In this document: positions 11,226 to 23,238 of the stretch, piece after piece
Layout of the letters: the number at the start of each line of letters is the position of its first letter
Numbering within the stretch: the first letter of the stretch is position 1
Assembly (NCBI GenBank): GCA_022113835.1
Contig: JAILWY010000001.1
Location: forward strand, 13,756,501 to 13,820,500
Direction of reading: 5' to 3'
DNA length: 64,000 nt
DNA from: Atopsyche davidsoni
Taxonomy: Eukaryota; Arthropoda; Insecta; Trichoptera; Hydrobiosidae
The notes under the pieces: generated by a model
Databases searched by the model: none
What the model was told of the DNA's origin: nothing
The model's input: the letters and a program-made list of their open reading frames with translations, nothing else
Position numbers and translations under genes: made by a program

Positions 11226-11400
11226 CCTTATATTTCCAGTGCTTTAAGCCGTGGGTCCTTTTTACCCTGCAGGGTCTGACTTTGATGGAGTCCTCAGCTA
11301 CCTGCGGCCTGAAGTTCGCTCGGCGCCGCGAGGATTACAGGATCTGACCTTTTTCCGGGTCGAACAGAGCCTAATTCAGAACCTGCAGTGACGTGATGCT
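11226..11400 (+). other. Exon-like GC-rich island
   Basis: A pyrimidine tract and acceptor-like TTTTTACCCTGCAG (ending near 11269) precede a GC-rich stretch. One plus-strand frame stays open from an upstream stop near 11248 to a TGA at about 11390, and includes a plausible peptide with SDFDGVLSYLRPEV. A second frame is open for 24 codons. No consensus donor follows, so if coding it would have to be a terminal exon. Equally, it may be a conserved non-coding element. No family is recognised. Confidence 0.2.
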
Positions 11401-13357
11401 GATACCTTATGCTAGGGGTAAATTATAAAATAGTCTATTTATTTTTAGATGTACCGCTGCCCTGTAAACCTTAACTGCGTACATGTTCGTCGAAAGAAGC
11501 GAATCGTTTAATCAAAATCAACTCTGACAAAATTATTTTTTGTATGTATAAAAATTGATCTTTTTAATGAATGACGGGATTATTTCTGTTACATGAGCAT
11601 TATTTTTGATTGTGTGTTTATATGTATGTCGAATTTAATTTCTGGCAAATGCTCTAGACTTGAACAGGGTTAGCTTTAAAATTACACAATTCAAATTCTC
11701 ACGGGTATACTTTTCCTTTTGCCCACCTGTTAATTAGCAGCCCTTTGATGGAGGCACCGACAGAATGCAAGCGTACTCTCTTTGCCCGTTTTAATGCTGT
11801 ATTTCTATGCGCAGTTTCTCACAAGCATTTTTGTACTGAAATTATTACATCGCGTTGATGCAGAGCTAATTCCTTAAAGGGCTCGGACTTTTTGCCTTTC
11901 TTACCTTGTGGTAAGTACACGAAAATACGGTTTTGAATATTGTATCAACTGTTTAATTATGAATCGTTAATTAAAACAGGTCATTATAATCTATGGTTTA
12001 ATGCCACAAGATCTTGCTTCATAAATTTACAATTTTCTTGAGTAAAAAGGAATCGAAGCACCATTCAAGTGCAGTTGATTCATTTTTTTCAGCATGTGGT
12101 TGTAATATTAAATTTGATTGAAAGAAAAGCAATATTTTTTATCACAGTGTATTTATCAAATACTGTTACTACCGAATTTTATTAAAGACATTTTAATTCA
12201 CTTTTAAAATGAATTCTTGGAGTACTCAGTATTAATTCTAATATCGTTAATATTTAATAAAAAATAACCTAATCAGGTGGATATTGAGACAGTTTGTTTT
12301 TTGTTAAATAATAAAAATACTTCTAAATCCATAGTAAAAAATAAATTCTCTATACCCGTTTGGTTTATTGAAAAAAAAACCTTATTTGGAACTGCTTGTA
12401 TTGACCAAGTAACAAGTTACCAAATATTTATGTTACCCCGCGAACGTGAAAACGTTATTTTAATTTAAATCGTAACTTTTGTTTTAAATTATTGATTTTA
12501 AAATATAAAATTAAACAAAATAAAAAAAATTAATTGTTATTTTTAATTATTGTAGTTTTTTTGTAAATGAAAATGGCCTTGAATTAAAACAAGGTAATAA
12601 AATATTATGTTTTTCTCATAAACGAGGTTATATTCTTTTTTGGAAATTTCTTTTCTTCCTAGAAATTCTGTTGTTTTCTCATACAAAATCAACACAAGAT
12701 GTGAAGACAGAGAAATACAAAAAACAGAGTTTCGCTATTATTCCTTTATAAGCGAAGTTAAAATTATATTTCAAGCTTCGTGTATAATTTAATGAATAAA
12801 AATCAACAAAAGTGTAATAAATAGACATTAAAATTCAACTAGAAAAATTAAAAACATATTATCGCAAAACATGACAATTCATATTGAAATTCAACAAAGC
12901 TTACCAGGTCAAAAATATTCAGCATTGAAATGAATTTTATTCAATAGGTTTAAGTTTTCATTTGATATCGTTAAAAGAAAAGTATTATTACTACGGTTCT
13001 TTTTTATTAATACTTTATATGAGCGTGGAAAGCGCGAGAAAAACCATTGTTTACTACGGCAAACTTTATTAAAAAGCGCGAACGACTGCAGCGGAAAAAA
13101 CGAGCTCGGTTCGGAAGTTAGCATTTTATTAATCTTTGCGGGTACGAATACAAATCATTCCGATGAAACTTTGCAAATGTACGGGAAATCAGCTGCGAGG
13201 ATAAGAGACCCAACGCGTGACGTCACGAATAAATTACTGTATTAATATTGCTCAAACACAATAGCTGGCATTATCTGCACACCGTGCTTGACAAATCGTT
13301 ATGAGGAAGGTGCTTCTTCGGTTCAATAGAAAAATACTAAAATGATTACAGAGTATC
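11401..13357. other. AT-rich spacer with one small GC-richer patch
   Basis: A patch at about 11715-11920 has acceptor-like CAGs and a strong donor-like GTAAGTACAC at 11911, but the only open segment between them is about 46 bp. A CRE palindrome TGACGTCA lies at 13218-13225 in a short GC-richer block. The rest is AT-rich and unremarkable. Confidence 0.35.
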
Positions 13358-13550
13358 AACTACATCAGTGTTTTTCAACCTCTGGGTCGCGACCCTCAAG
13401 GGGTCACGATGCCTTACTCGGGAGGTCGCGGGTAAAAGAAAAAAGACAACTGTTTGTAGGTCCTACACTATAATGAATAAATAGTTTTATTGAAGCCTTA
13501 TTTGCAAAGGGGTTGCATATTCAAAAAGGTTGAAAAACACTGAAATAGAT
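13358..13550. mobile_element. hAT-like MITE (non-autonomous, 177 bp)
   Basis: The element spans 13366-13542. The ends are inverted repeats, CAGTGTTTTTCAACC at the left and its complement GGTTGAAAAACACTG at the right. Just inside the left end lies CTGGGTCGCGACCCTCAAG, typical of hAT-superfamily miniature elements. The flanks AACTACAT (13358-13365) and AAATAGAT (13543-13550) match at six of eight positions, as expected for a decayed 8-bp hAT target duplication. There is no coding capacity, so it would have been moved by a transposase encoded elsewhere. Confidence 0.85.
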
Positions 13551-13772
13551 TTATGGCTACATACTTTTATTGTAGTTTTACGTCGTGGCATGGTGTTGTT
13601 TGATAAACAAAGCAAGCCAATTAATCTACAGTATGTAACTCTACCAAAGTTCATTTTATTTACGTCAAACTCATGAATAAATAAATTATGATTGTGAAAA
13701 ATACTATACCTTATGGATAATTTTTCAGAATATCAAATTAACATTAATATTATTTTTAAAATCATTTTAATT

Positions 13773-13773
<1 letters not shown>
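13551..13773. other. AT-rich spacer
   Basis: No feature supported. Confidence 0.4.

Positions 13774-13829
<56 letters not shown>
13774..13829. repeat. (TA)n microsatellite
   Basis: About 27 uninterrupted TA dinucleotides, self-complementary and prone to cruciform formation and length change. Confidence 0.95.
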
Positions 13830-13833
<4 letters not shown>

Positions 13834-14870
13834 GTATTTGTTCTGCTTTTATTTAATGATTTTTAGCACTTAAAAATAACAGCAAATGTTTATTTTTTAT
13901 CTCAACTATCGTTAGTTTTTGGAATTACCAAATTAAATGGAATTCAGTAACATCTAAAAATTTTAGGAATACAAATTAATTTTATAGAAATAGTGCAGTT
14001 TCCAGTTTATTTCAGCCCCACATGTAAGACCATTTTTTAAGAGACCAGTCGACCGACTTTTAAAACATGAAATTAAATAAAATTGATAAACTATATGACA
14101 ACATGCGGCTTGTGATTGTGTTTATGACGACAATTTTCAACGTTATAAACATAAACAACTAAGTCATAAAGATTACTTGCGTGGATAGATATTATAATAT
14201 CAATAAATATATATGAATTAATTTACATGACATAAATTTAATGTTTATAATATAGTGAGATATTGGAAAAATATTTCGCTGGGTAAGAAATTATCGAAGA
14301 TTTGATTATTTACAAAAAACCACCTAAAAGTCTTGTGCAAATGTAAGTGAAATAAACAATTATTTGATTAGCTCTTTTTTAAAACTTTACAATAGTCCAG
14401 CGCATAATATATTTTTTTAAAAAACTTAATATTTAAAAAAAGATAAGTTTTTAATTGGATTGAAGATAATTACTCCGAAATGCACAGTATTCTAGTTTTA
14501 AAGACTCATTATAAAGTTACGAGAATAAGTCATCATTAATAATATCCGAAAATAAGTAACTTCTCTACTTACCGCTAATCGAGAATCAGTAATGTATGAA
14601 CTTTGAAAAACTATCGTGAGTTGAAAATGATAGCATGGAAACTGGGTGAGAAAGATGGGATGTTATTCCATATAAATGTGTTTGTTATGACCTCCATTCA
14701 AATTCACTTAGAAAATCTCATATAACATTCGCTCTAACCGCATTAAAAATGATTTTATAGAAAATATTTTCGATGCTCGACAGAGAAAGTATAAAGATTT
14801 AAGCTAAAAGCACGTTTGCAAAAATAATATTTTTTTTTTGTTTAAGGTACTTAATTTAAAAAAAAACATA
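13830..14870. other. AT-rich spacer
   Basis: No feature supported. Confidence 0.4.
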
Positions 14871-14880
14871 AAAATGCGTT

Positions 14881-15960
14881 AATTTGTCAATTTTCAGCTG
14901 AGGACAGGCAGTCTTAGCATTCTGGCTAACATGCAGTTCTATTACGACGGTGCACGCACGACTGGCGGCGAAGGCTTGCCTGTCCGCCAGGCCCACAGTT
15001 TTAATTTACGCTTGAAATAGTTTTTAAATTTACTGAAAAAAGTCTAAAAAAATATTATAATTTGTCAAGACGGGAATCAACCGACAATTTCAGATGAAAA
15101 CCGCTAGTTTTAGTAGCCGGGCTATCGAGTAGTTCAATAAGGGCGGTGCATACATAACTGACAGTGAAGGCGCGCCTGTCCGCCCTGCCCACAGTTATTA
15201 TTTACGCTTGAAATAATTTTCAAATTAACTGAAAAAAGTTTTAAAAAATAGTATAATTTGTCAAGACGGGAATCAACCGACAATTTTCAGATGAAAACTG
15301 CCAGTTTTAGCAGCCAGGCTATCGAGTAGTTCAATAAGGGCGGTGCATACATGACTGGCGGTGAGGGCTCGCCTGTCCGTTCCACCCACAGTTATTATTT
15401 ATGCCTGAAATAATTTAAGAATTAATTGAAAAAAACTCTAAAAAAAATAATAATTTGTCAAGAAGAGAATCATTTAACAAGTTTTTGATAAAAACCGCCA
15501 GTTTTAGCAGCCAGGGTATCGTGTAGTTCAATAAGGGCGGTGCATACATGACTGGCAGCGAAGGCTCGCCTGTCCGCCCCGCCCACAGTTATTATTTACG
15601 CCTGAAATAATTTAAGAATTAATTGAAAAAAACTCTAAAAAAAATAATAATTTGTCAAGAAGAGAATCATTTAACAAGTTTTTGATGAAAACCGTCAGTT
15701 TTAGCAGCCAGGGTATCGTGTAGTTCAATAAGGGCGGTGCATACATGACTGGCAGCGAAGGCTCGCCTGTCCGCCCCGCCCACAGTTATTATTTACGCCC
15801 GAAATACTTTTAAAACTTACTGAAAAAAATGTCTAAAAAAATAGAATAATTTGTCGAGACGGGAATCAACCGACAAGTTTCAGATGAGAACCGCCAGTTT
15901 TAGCAGCCAGGCCAACGTGTGGTTCAATAAGGCCGGTGCCACCTGTCCGCCGCGGCGCCG
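14881..15960 (-). repeat. Tandem repeat, about 197-bp unit, six copies, possibly SINE-derived
   Basis: The word AATTTGTC recurs at 14881, 15059, 15257, 15452, 15649 and 15848, giving spacings of 178, 198, 195, 197 and 199 bp. Each unit also carries AATAAGGGCGGTGCATACAT-like sequence, a CGCCTGTCCGCC block, CCACAGTTATTATTTACG, and a poly-A tract. The third and fourth full copies are almost identical, while the first is degenerate and the last breaks off into GC-rich sequence. On the minus strand each of several units contains CGGTTGATTCCCGTC, close to an RNA polymerase III B box, with a short hairpin before it. This hints at an amplified tRNA-derived repeat. The period is close to a nucleosome repeat length. 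Confidence 0.85.
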
Positions 15961-16150
15961 GCGCCCGCGAGGCGTCGGCTTTTGTGCGCCGCGAGTCATT
16001 ATGCGATGCGGAAGTTTTGAAGGCAAAAAAACTTCTTTGAGCCGAGGCAGCCATCATTACAGGGGCATATTCCTTTGCCCCTCGGCCGAGTCCAATTTCT
16101 AAAGGCGTTTTCCCCGGCCCCGCACTGTGGCGCATCGCCGATATTACGCG
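15930..16150. promoter_or_regulatory. CpG-rich patch next to the tandem repeat
   Basis: The last repeat unit passes into a very CpG-rich block at about 15945-16000, followed by a mixed block with an inverted pair around GGGGCATATTCCTTTGCCCC. Open frames exist on both strands (15851-16102 plus, 15866-16135 minus), and they overlap the repeat, so they are not called genes. A conserved regulatory element is a fair guess. Confidence 0.25.
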
Positions 16151-19100
16151 GACGAAAATAATTAAAAATTTGTACTATTTTTTTGTTTTTATTTGATATG
16201 CACGTTTATATCATAATAATAAATTTTATGATATATACTTAATCACCGTTTTAATAAATAATAAAATATATATTCATAAAGTAATTGCGGCATTGTTATA
16301 TTGCAGAAAGTCGTTTTGTTGTTTATCACACTATTATAACAGGTAAGATTTTTGTGTATAAATATACAAAACAAATTAATTACCTGTTTGAACATTGAAA
16401 TATATAAAATAGTAATAAAATGATGTTAAAACAATTTGAATGCTACCTACAATTTTATTTTTCCAAATATTTTTTCTGATTCTTTTGAAATTTTTATTTA
16501 ATATAAGTTCAACATTGCATATCGATTAGGATATCGCATTTAGTTGAAATATGAAATATTTTTTTATTATAATTAATATGTAAGCGAAATATTATTTTTT
16601 ATAACACTGTGCGGCGGCGCGACTTAAAATTGGACGTAGAACATTTCTGCCGCGAACATAAATGAGTGCAAACTTAACCGCTCAGTAGCGCCTTGGGTTG
16701 CACGTGTGGAGTTGATGAATGTCATTACGCACGTGCAGGTTATAATACACCCTGACACGGTGTCGTTAATCAATGCTCACTGTTTGGTTTATTCATTAGT
16801 TATTTGTTGACTACACGCGAAGATTTAAACTCACAACAAATTATAAAATATTCTGAATTTTACTCATGTAACGAGTATTTTGATACATCGCTTTGATAAT
16901 AAAACTTCAGTTTGATTAAATTAACCTGTATATTATTTCGACGATTAAGCCTTGTTCAAGGCGCAAGTTTCCAAAAATGTCTATTACTTGAAGATTTCCT
17001 CAAATTTGTTAGTATCAGCTTATACAAGTCTAGATATCTTGCTCTCTTATCTTTTGAAAGTACTCAAGGGATTTATTCAGTTCTTGTATTTACGCCGTAA
17101 CAGTGTTTATCTACAGCTATATGATCTAGATTTTGTTTTGAAGAAGAAGTATTAAACCAACTAATTATTTTATTAAAATAATAAGTTGTCGATTGTTATT
17201 TTAAATATCTTTTAAAAAATTGATAGAGTAGTGAGATTTTTTAAATCATGATGATATTAATTTCTTTGATCCAAGTAGTTGGCTTCGAAAAAATCAAAAG
17301 CTTCTTTGCCTTCCTTTACTATTCCTTTAATTATTGTATTTCTAGTTTGTCGGTAGGATGGCTAATTATTTTTGCAAATATAATGTGTTGGTTAGACAAT
17401 CCGTGGTATGGTTTGTTGGTTAATTTTTATTTAGACTGTGCTATTTCACAATTGAATATTTTATTAATTTGTATTTTGATTCAGAAATATAATGAGGTTT
17501 GTATGTGTTATTTTTTATATAAATATAATGTCTTTTGTTGTGTCTTGTAAAATCATATTTTTAATAAATATTCATTACGATGTAGTATGAGGGTGATCTG
17601 TTAAGGTATCTCTTGTGCATTGTTTTGAATAATTAATTATAACTTAATAACTGTAAAGTAACTCTCATCTCCAATAAACGCGACAAGAATAGTCCGTCAA
17701 AATAAAATAATACATTGATGCCGTACCATTTTTTTATTCTACCCTTGAAAGGTTGTAAGTCCATATTCATAGATGTCGTTTTTTTAATATCGTTCAGATT
17801 TTTTTATATTAACCTCGCCATAATTGTTATATTATTCATCGATAACATCAAACAATAATGAAATTATATTCAATGTATATTATCATATAAATACTAGGTT
17901 CAAATTTTAGTACAAAAATACCACAAGATTTTTTCAGATGTAAATGTTCAAATTTGCAGTTTTCCTTTTGTCATTCTTATAGTAAAAGAGTTCGAAGGTT
18001 TCGCAGCTTTTCCGGTTAACAAATCGATGCTTGCATGTTTTTGTGCGTACAAAATTGTGCACGACACAGTCGAAGCGACGTGGGAGCTTGAAATTTCCGC
18101 TTTGGTGTAAACAGGCGATAAAATTCGCAGTCGCGGCGCGAATAACAAATTTGCCATATATAGGTCTGCGTCGGAAAAGGTTAAAACTGATTTGTTTAAT
18201 GGTTCTCAATTTTCTAGCACCCTTTGTAAAAAGTAGTGCCTTTTTCAAACCATAGAATTTACAGTATAGCTCTTTGTTAAGATCCAGTGAAGGAGAAATA
18301 GAACTATGACATACCGTATTAACTTATGCTTTGGGTGGGCTCTGGTGACCGCCAGGTTTTAACGAAAAGCTTCTAAATAATATTTTTAATTGAAAATTGA
18401 AGCATAAATTAGAACGGAGAAATAATATGAGCTGTTATATCAAAATTTAAAGTGAATTACTTACTTACTTAATTACTTTTAATTATATAGATCTAAAATT
18501 AACTTCACTTCGGAGTGTGCTGCAAAGTATGTAATTCTGCTGAAATGTATTTGATTTCTGAGACTTTTTATATATTTTTCAAAGTTTACCAAACAAAGCT
18601 ACAGAAAAAAAAACTTTGATTAAAACAAGATATTAAACTCATATAAAAGTTTGAAAAAATATTTAATAAATTTAAAAAAAAAAATGAAATCAAACAAACG
18701 TTGATGCTCCCGTAGGCCAAGGAGAGTTTTTTTTATAGAGTGGCCCGACAAACATTTCAAAACTTTTTGGCAGATACGGGGCTCGGAAGTTTCCCTGATA
18801 AATATAAATTAAACTCAATTTTACCGTTCTGATCTTTATTTTTCCAAAATTGGATACGCCTCATGAATATTTTCAAAATTAGCCTACTTAAATTGAATGA
18901 AATACTTTTGGTGCGAATTTTTTTTTCCCGCCCGTGGCGTGCGGCGGGGTTTTTAAAATTGATATTTATTTTTAATGTAAGTAAAGAAAACTAATAAAAT
19001 GTTGACCCGCTTCTCACCCTGATTGCTGGCGCGCCCCCGAAGCCTCCAGGGGTAGTAACGACCCCATCGCGTGCCGCGATCGTTAATTTTTCGAAACGGT

Positions 19101-19594
19101 CGGTCGATTATGAGTAATTCTGTAGCGATAATACACTTTAACTCGTCAAAAGTATCGGTCACTTTTTGGCGTTTATTATTTAAATTTTTATTTTTTAGCT
19201 TATTTTGTAGTTTTTTTTAAGTTACATGCATTTATAATATTTTTTTGCGGTGATTGGACGTTAGGACGCTTTTTTCACCTGTAAATAATTTATCTTATAA
19301 CTATTTACATCGGTTTAATACATGCATATAATTACAAAGGATTGCTGCTAGGCCGTGATAGCTAAAAGGCGTTACTTTCAATTTTAAGGGTTTTTATTGC
19401 TTCACTTATGATTTGATTGCATAATTTTTTTTATGTTTTCGGGTAATAAATGCAAGTTTATTTAATGTTCAATAATCAATAAATAAAATGACTTCTAAAA
19501 AGTTTGTGAAGCGTCGTTATCGCTATTTTTCAATCCAGCAAGATATACACGTGAGTATACAAACTAAGCGAATAATCAAATATCAAATATCAAT
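16151..19594. other. AT-rich spacer with several GC-richer patches
   Basis: Patches at 16610-16790 (with two CACGTG-type E-boxes), 18020-18200, 18700-18800 and 18930-19160 stand out but show no coding pattern. An acceptor-plus-donor arrangement, AACAG|GTAAGA, lies at 16338-16348 after a moderate pyrimidine tract. It is a weaker version of the recursive splice-like site at 44600. Open frames at 17248-17550 and 17934-18248 have AT-driven composition and no further support. Confidence 0.3.
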
Positions 19595-19600
19595 ACTCAC

Positions 19601-19631
19601 CGCGTCCTAATGATGTTGACTTCTTAGTCAT
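19601..19631 (-). CDS. Possible short first coding exon (weak)
   Basis: On the minus strand an ATG at 19631, with A at -3, begins ten codons (MTKKSTSLGR) plus one base and ends at GCG|GTGAGT, a good splice donor (19595-19600). An in-frame stop lies just upstream, so this would be a genuine start exon in phase 1. The peptide is too short to judge, there is no CpG-rich promoter beside it, and chance is a real alternative. Confidence 0.15.
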
Positions 19632-21727
19632 TCTTAGTTAAACTTTTCGAAAGGAAAAATTCTTAAGCTGTAATTTACAAAATTGGAGTTCCAATTTTTT
19701 CACCTCTCTAATTAGAGTATTTTTTATTCCATATAAATTATTTATCACTGGGTGGACTCTTGTACAAGTTGTAAAATGTTTAACTTCTCCTTGACCCGGA
19801 GTATTTTTAGGTATCACAAGATAGCCAAAAATATTTCCTTGAAAATAAAAATACTTTTTAGGTATTTCGGACTATAATAACAGGTTATATTTATGAGTGC
19901 TTTGTTACTTGCTTGGTATATACATCGTTATTTGACATGTTTTTAAAATCACGTATATTAATCAGAGTTTTGTATTCAAATTTATTATCAAATGAATCCC
20001 AAAGTATTTAGATAAACGTACTTTTACTAAAAAGCAGATAGCTCTTGATGCGAATATTTACTTTTATGTATAAGATTTTTTTTGTAAAGTTTTTTTTTTT
20101 ATCAATTTTTGTAAGTTCAAATAACACGTAAACGTAGAATCTATAGTAAAAGTAATCAAAGAGTAGAAATTATTCACTGGCGATTGCAATTGTGTCTTGC
20201 TTGAGACTATACTGGAATTTAATCTGTATTTTTTTGGTTTTTTTACCACAAATAATGAGTTTATAAACAGAAGTGATAAAAACTTTGTATAAAATGGCTC
20301 CACGCAATCCTGGATCATTGATTTTAAACTTGATACTTGCGATTGTCTAGGAAGCTAGACAACTACTGCTTCACAGGGGGATTTTAACATTTTGATTTTA
20401 GGCACCGTCAAATTTAATTTGGCTGTTTTGTGTATTCGCTTAGAATCCATATTAATTATAAAGTATTGTTTATACTTTAAATCGTCATAGCATTAATTAC
20501 GCATTGTAAATAATTAGGCGGCAGTTCATGCTCGGCGTAAAGGGCATTCATTACCCTGTGGGATTAGTGATTCTATCTTACAATGAGGCATTCAGGTCGC
20601 AGCACAACAGAGGGGAGGCAATTAACTTGTCAATCCTCTGATTGTGTCGTGTATAAGGACTGAGGAGTCAATCACACTCCGACCCGAAAGTGTTCTGCAT
20701 CAATTATTCAGCCGGAAGGTAACGCCACGATCTGCATTATCATATGTGGGGTCTGACGTGCCTTGTGTTAGCATATTACTTTAACGTTATTAAATTCCAC
20801 CTACATACATTTACATACATCATTTGGGAATAGGCCCACAATGGCGGACGTCACCTTTAATCATTTGTTTAAGGGCAACTGCTTGCATTGTGTTACCCAA
20901 CAAAGTCTTGTTGCTTTAAAAATATATTAACGTTATTATTGATCTACAAACATTTTACGATAAATCAATTGTATGTACTATATTTCAAAGCAGCAGTCTA
21001 AAAAAACCTAATAGCAATTTTTTTACTCATTCATTCGTTCAAGCGTCTTATTGACCATTATTTATTTTTTTAATTTAAAAAAATATAACTTCAACATATT
21101 TTTATTTGCATTTGGTATAGTGTGTTATTTGAAAAAAAAATTGAAAACTTTTCAAATGTATCTCAAAATAGATTAGAGTTGATTTGGTATAAAACACTTT
21201 AGTTTTGCTGATAAGTTAAAGAAATAACCAAAAAAACTATACAGAAATACAAAACTAACAAAACCAATAAATTTAAAGTATTTCTGAAAAGCAATTTAGA
21301 GGTGTGACAGAATTTTGTTTTGTTTCAATACGAATACCTCAAGGAACAATTTTTCAATTCCGAAAAATATGTTTTTGGATAAAGTTGTACTTATCAAAGA
21401 AACAATGTTGTATATTTTATTAAAAAAATATTCAAGTGAACATAAACAAAAATCTTAAAATTAGTAAATTATCTACAAAATAGTAAATATGTAATAAAAA
21501 GTGTGGGTATCTATATAGTTTACATGTTACATGGTGTGACAGTACTTTTTAATCAAAAGCGATATATTTTCTAAGGTTCAAGTTATAAATAATCATTTTA
21601 TTTGATATTATAAAACAATTTCAAATGACCAAGTCAAGTGCGTGAACGATGCCATGTTGAAGTTATAGAATATGAAAAAAAGAGTTACACGTCTCTTTAT
21701 TAAAATTGGCAACTGTTGTTATTAGAC
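19632..21727. other. AT-rich spacer with a GC-richer patch
   Basis: The patch at 20515-20770 is mixed in composition and has no open coding pattern. It contains AGCCGGAAGGTAACG, with a weak donor look. It could be a conserved non-coding element. The rest is featureless. Confidence 0.35.
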
Positions 21728-21873
21728 GATTTGGTTTCTTGGTGTTAAGACGTTTGAAGTTTTGTGTCCTTGTGCAGAGATGATTTTCAAGGGTTTTTGA
21801 AAATCATCATGTGTTTTAAGATGGTTCCAGCACGGGAATTAAAACGCAATACAATTATCTAAAGAACCAAATC
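21728..21873. repeat. Fold-back repeat family C, copy 1
   Basis: This copy begins GATTTGGTTTCTTGGTGTTAA and ends with the complement-like AAGAACCAAATC. The centre holds a hairpin built from GATGATTTTCAA and TTGAAAATCATC (about 21780-21811). It is followed by GATGGTTCCAGCACGGGAA and then AAAACG, a decayed stem plus GAAAC-type motif. The same end sequence recurs at 29.9 and 52.2 kb. Confidence 0.7.
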
Positions 21874-22420
21874 ATTGAGTTAAACGTCTATTTATAAAAA
21901 AAATAATGGTCAAAATACCGCAAGGACAAATCGAAAGTACATTGCTTTTTAATAAAATACTCTCCGATATCGTTCAAAAAATGAGTGCTGGCGTAGCACC
22001 TCTACACCAAAGTGTCGTGGGAAGTGTGCCTACGATTTCGTGTTTACGTTATAAAATGGAAAGGAAATAACACGCCTAGTATCAGAAGATTGTTCGCTAA
22101 AAGTTATCCTGCGAAAAACACTCTGAGAGAGAGGCTCTCGGCGGAGGGAAGACGGAGTAACTGTCAACTGCTGGCACGTGATCCACCCCGGAAATTATTC
22201 TGGCTCCTTCCTTATTGATCCGGCAAGAGCTGTATTGTTAATCAAACGATATTTTGTTTTGAAAGGTAAAGCGTTTGCTGGAAATGGTATTCGGAATAAA
22301 ACGTGTTTCGGTGTGTTTGCTTTCAGATATTGAAATTTAATGGAAGTATCAGGCAACGTTTCAGATAAAATAATATGTATATAGTATATATAAAAAAATG
22401 ACATACAATGATTATAAATA
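21874..22420. other. Spacer with a modest GC-richer patch
   Basis: A 68-codon open frame at 22012-22218 lies in a slightly GC-richer stretch. No splice context or family is visible, so it is not called. Confidence 0.35.
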
Positions 22421-22797
22421 CAGTAATACTCCGCTTTACGCGAGGGATACGTTCCGGAAATAATCGCGTTAAGTAAAATTCGCGAATATCGTATGCGTAC
22501 ATAGTCAAAACTTAATACAAAAATATTAAAGTAAAAATATTAAGTATTACATGTTATTTTTACTGAAAAATATATATACATTGTCTTTTGGGTAGCGTTT
22601 ATTTTACGTTATTCTAAAATACGTTCATAACACCCAACGCTGCTTTTCATTGTTAAGAAAAGTCAATGACTACATTATGTTCATACACATTCTTAAAATA
22701 AGAAATTCGCGTAATGCAAGGCATTTTAACGCGAAATTTGAAATTCGCGTTATAGTGAAATCGCGCATAAAGGGGTCGCGTAAAGCGGGGTATTACA
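22421..22797 (-). mobile_element. Tigger/pogo-like non-autonomous transposon, copy 1
   Basis: The left end is TA followed by CAGTAATACTCCGCTTTACG. The right end is GCGTAAAGCGGGGTATTAC, its near-exact complement, with TA-rich flanks. TA insertion and CAGTA-type ends fit the pogo/Tigger branch of the Tc1-mariner superfamily. The internal sequence, including ATTGTCTTTTGGGTAGCGTTT, also occurs in reverse orientation at 36.4 kb. There is no transposase frame, so it is a deletion derivative moved in trans. The last bases of the right end have decayed. Confidence 0.8.
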
Positions 22798-23156
22798 TTA
22801 CATTACAAATATTAAATTTACACTTAATAACTATTTACTATCCAAACGCTTAATTTATTCTAATGTTTTTCAACTGGTCATAATCATTTATTTTTTAGTC
22901 GTATTTATCAAATATTTGAATTTATATGTATAAGTGGGTGATTTGTTTATATTTTTGATATTTTATCTCTGTATAGCAGAAATGACATTGACGTTTCCAG
23001 CAGACGAAAATCTTGTCTCTCTGGAATAGAAAGGGCTTTCTTTAACGAGACAGAAACCAACAGGCCATCATTATTTCACGCGGGTCAAACGGAAATCTAA
23101 TTTCACTTGACTGCACAGATATTATAATGAAAATGTATTATAAGAGGTTATAAGTC

Positions 23157-23157
<1 letters not shown>
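22798..23157. other. AT-rich spacer
   Basis: No feature supported. Confidence 0.4.

Positions 23158-23235
<78 letters not shown>
23158..23235. repeat. (TA)n microsatellite
   Basis: About 38 uninterrupted AT/TA dinucleotides. Confidence 0.95.

Positions 23236-23238
<3 letters not shown>

Noticed and set aside
17248..17550. 100-codon hydrophobic open frame
   Set aside because: Its Ile/Leu/Phe/Tyr/Cys content follows from T-rich DNA. No signal for translation or splicing.
17934..18255. Overlapping open frames on both strands (104, 69 and 74 codons)
   Set aside because: They exclude one another, show no homology I can recognise, and lack splice or promoter signals.
13774..23235. TA microsatellites as possible origins or attachment sites
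   Set aside because: They are simple dinucleotide runs without accompanying motifs; microsatellite expansion explains them.
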